Below, one piece after another: positions 62,986-64,000 of a stretch of 64,000 nucleotides of DNA. The notes under the pieces were generated by a model, which worked only from the letters and a program-made list of their open reading frames with translations, did no database searches and was not told the DNA's origin. Made by a program: the position numbers and the translations under genes. Position 1 is the stretch's first letter. Every line of letters starts with the position of its first letter. The stretch is from Sediminispirochaeta smaragdinae DSM 11293 (GTDB taxonomy: Bacteria > Spirochaetota > Spirochaetia > DSM-16054 > Sediminispirochaetaceae), in contig NC_014364.1 in the NCBI RefSeq assembly GCF_000143985.1, forward strand, positions 3,038,001-3,102,000. The letters run 5' to 3'.

Positions 62986-63444
62986 CTAAAAGGTAACCAG
63001 GCGATCGGAATCTATCTCACGCACATAAATCCTGCGATAACGACCGGAGTGACTCGGCGGTTCTTTTTTGTCGGGAGGAGCTTTTCGGGAGAAGAAAAAG
63101 CAGAGATCCTCCATGTCGTGGATATTTTCGATAAGCGAATAACGAAAAAAGCAGGAATGGCCCTCGACAATTGCCTTTTGAATAGGGGCATCATCCAGGA
63201 GTGTGGGATCGATGTCCCGTCGCAGATGTTCCCGAATACCGCCATACCATGCCATCTGGAAAAAAACCTGCTTCAGAGTCCCTCCCGGCTCCCGGTAGTA
63301 GAGTTCATAGATCCCTGCCATGGAAGGAGCCGATCCTAAAATTGTATAGCGTTCGGCTTTGGTGAGGTGAGACCAGGCAATGGAAAAATAGACATCATCA
63401 TCCTTTTCCTGCTTCTTTACACGAAACCGCTTTATATCTTCCAT
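62986..63444 (-). CDS. Protein of unknown function
   Basis: A 152-residue soluble protein with no recognised domain. A segment SMAGIYELYYREPG and WYGGIREHLRRDIDP resembles the start of a GIY-YIG-like fold, but the catalytic Tyr/Arg pattern is not complete, so I do not assign it. It sits between the NlpC/P60 gene and trmL, on the opposite strand to both. Confidence 0.65.
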   Translation of the reverse strand: MEDIKRFRVKKQEKDDDVYFSIAWSHLTKAERYTILGSAPSMAGIYELYYREPGGTLKQVFFQMAWYGGIREHLRRDIDPTLLDDAPIQKAIVEGHSCFFRYSLIENIHDMEDLCFFFSRKAPPDKKEPPSHSGRYRRIYVREIDSDRLVTF

Positions 63445-63514
63445 GGCTTATAGTACCAACCGAAAAAGAAGAGGGCAATCGATTTCCTGGACGAAAGAAG
63501 CCCCGCTCGTTACA

Positions 63515-64000
63515 ATGAGCGACATGGATTTGCATATTGTCCTGGTGGAGCCGGAAATTCCACAAAATACAGGAAACATCGCCCGCACTTGTGGTGCTCT
63601 CGGGGCCGATCTTCATCTCGTTCATCCCCTTGGATTTTCCACATCGGACCGCTATCTCAAAAGGGCGGGACTCGATTACTGGCATCTTTTAAAGGTGCAT
63701 CATCACGACAGCCTCCAAGCCTTTCTCAACGACTATGGAAACGAAAACCTTTACTTTGTTTCAAAAAAGGCCCCCTTACGCTACGATCACATCAGCTATC
63801 CCGATCGACTCTTTCTTCTTTTCGGTAAAGAAACGGCAGGGCTGCCCGAAGAACTACTGAGGAAGCATCGGGACACAACAGTCAGGATCCCCATGGTAGC
63901 CGAGGCCCGATCACTCAACCTCTCAAACGCCGTCGCCATCATGGCCTATGAAGTCCATCGGCAACACGATTTTCCCGGCCTCATGGAAAAAGGAGGACTG
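63515..64000 (+). CDS. trmL: tRNA (cytidine/uridine-34-2'-O)-methyltransferase TrmL (3' end cut by window)
   Basis: At least 162 residues of a SPOUT methyltransferase that methylates the ribose of the wobble base. It has LVEPEIPQNTGNIARTCG, LLFGKETAGLPEELL and the knot segment RSLNLSNAVAIMAYE. The usual length is about 157, so only a few residues are missing beyond the end. Starts at 63515 (MSD) or 63524 (MDL) are in frame; neither has a clear ribosome site. It is divergent from the unknown gene. Confidence 0.93.
   Translation, partial: MSDMDLHIVLVEPEIPQNTGNIARTCGALGADLHLVHPLGFSTSDRYLKRAGLDYWHLLKVHHHDSLQAFLNDYGNENLYFVSKKAPLRYDHISYPDRLFLLFGKETAGLPEELLRKHRDTTVRIPMVAEARSLNLSNAVAIMAYEVHRQHDFPGLMEKGGL

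Noticed and set aside
63012-63444. GIY-YIG nuclease
   Set aside because: The segment AGIYELYY is suggestive, but the second Tyr-x-Gly and the catalytic Arg/Glu pattern are not convincing.
1-64000. CRISPR arrays, tRNA or rRNA genes, prophage
   Set aside because: No regularly spaced direct repeats, no cloverleaf with a CCA end, no rRNA segments and no phage genes were seen in the intergenic gaps.

Overview
The window looks like a chromosomal segment of a free-living, Gram-negative-type spirochaete with a moderate GC content near 50%. This rests on inference: a Treponema-like gene order rpsB-tsf-frr-uppS-cdsA-dxr-rseP, many lipoproteins and secreted TPR proteins without wide homology, a FlgH homologue, and ribosomal proteins S2 and L9 with long acidic tails. 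A relative of Sediminispirochaeta/Spirochaeta is my best guess, but no rRNA gene is present to confirm it. No tRNA, rRNA, CRISPR array, prophage or transposase gene was seen.

Layout. 1-2134 (minus): a GntR/UTRA regulator, a methenyl-tetrahydromethanopterin cyclohydrolase (Mch) homologue and the start of a corrinoid/pterin methyltransferase, an unexpected one-carbon module. 2265-5685: two soluble sensor kinases. 5682-7805: a lone molybdopterin oxidoreductase. 8071-11814: an XPB-type helicase and its partner with a WYL-like C-terminus. 11765-16786 (minus): fused AroD-AroE, two exported proteins and isocitrate dehydrogenase. 16874-24396 (plus): a long run of envelope genes (TPR protein, MltD-like transglycosylase, lipoprotein), an ABC-F ATPase and Maf. 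24474-33558 (plus): rpsB, tsf, frr, uppS, cdsA, dxr, rseP, a CpXC protein and a WD40 protein, many of them translationally coupled. 33700-38024 (minus): rpsF, ssb, rpsR, a DUF2232-like membrane protein, rplI, dnaB and a ComFB-like gene behind a strong promoter and a possible S6:S18 leader.

38144-40548: a UDP-sugar pyrophosphorylase and hisI. 40783-43868 (minus): a small ferredoxin, dxs, flgH and a 29-residue AURKAIP1/COX24-like basic protein. 43979-46304: an unknown protein and murD. 46321-49571 (minus): a FemAB-like transferase and metG. 49714-51692: hflK-hflC. 51777-53456 (minus): an orphan adenine methylase. 53484-57247: murE, an AI-2E/PerM family protein and ddl. 57232-64000: nitroreductase, a large membrane protein, dinB, a YVTN beta-propeller, an NlpC/P60 hydrolase, an unknown protein and trmL, cut by the window end.

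Functionally the region is mostly housekeeping: translation, replication, isoprenoid precursors (dxs, dxr, uppS) and peptidoglycan (murD, murE, ddl, FemAB, lytic enzymes). The accessory points are the Mch module, the XPB pair, the orphan methylase and a family of short inverted-repeat elements sharing the end sequence TAGTGTTCGGAATCCTGGTG, found in four intergenic gaps. No stretch longer than 300 bases lacks a gene; the longest gaps (7806-8070 and 40549-40782) are largely filled by these elements.
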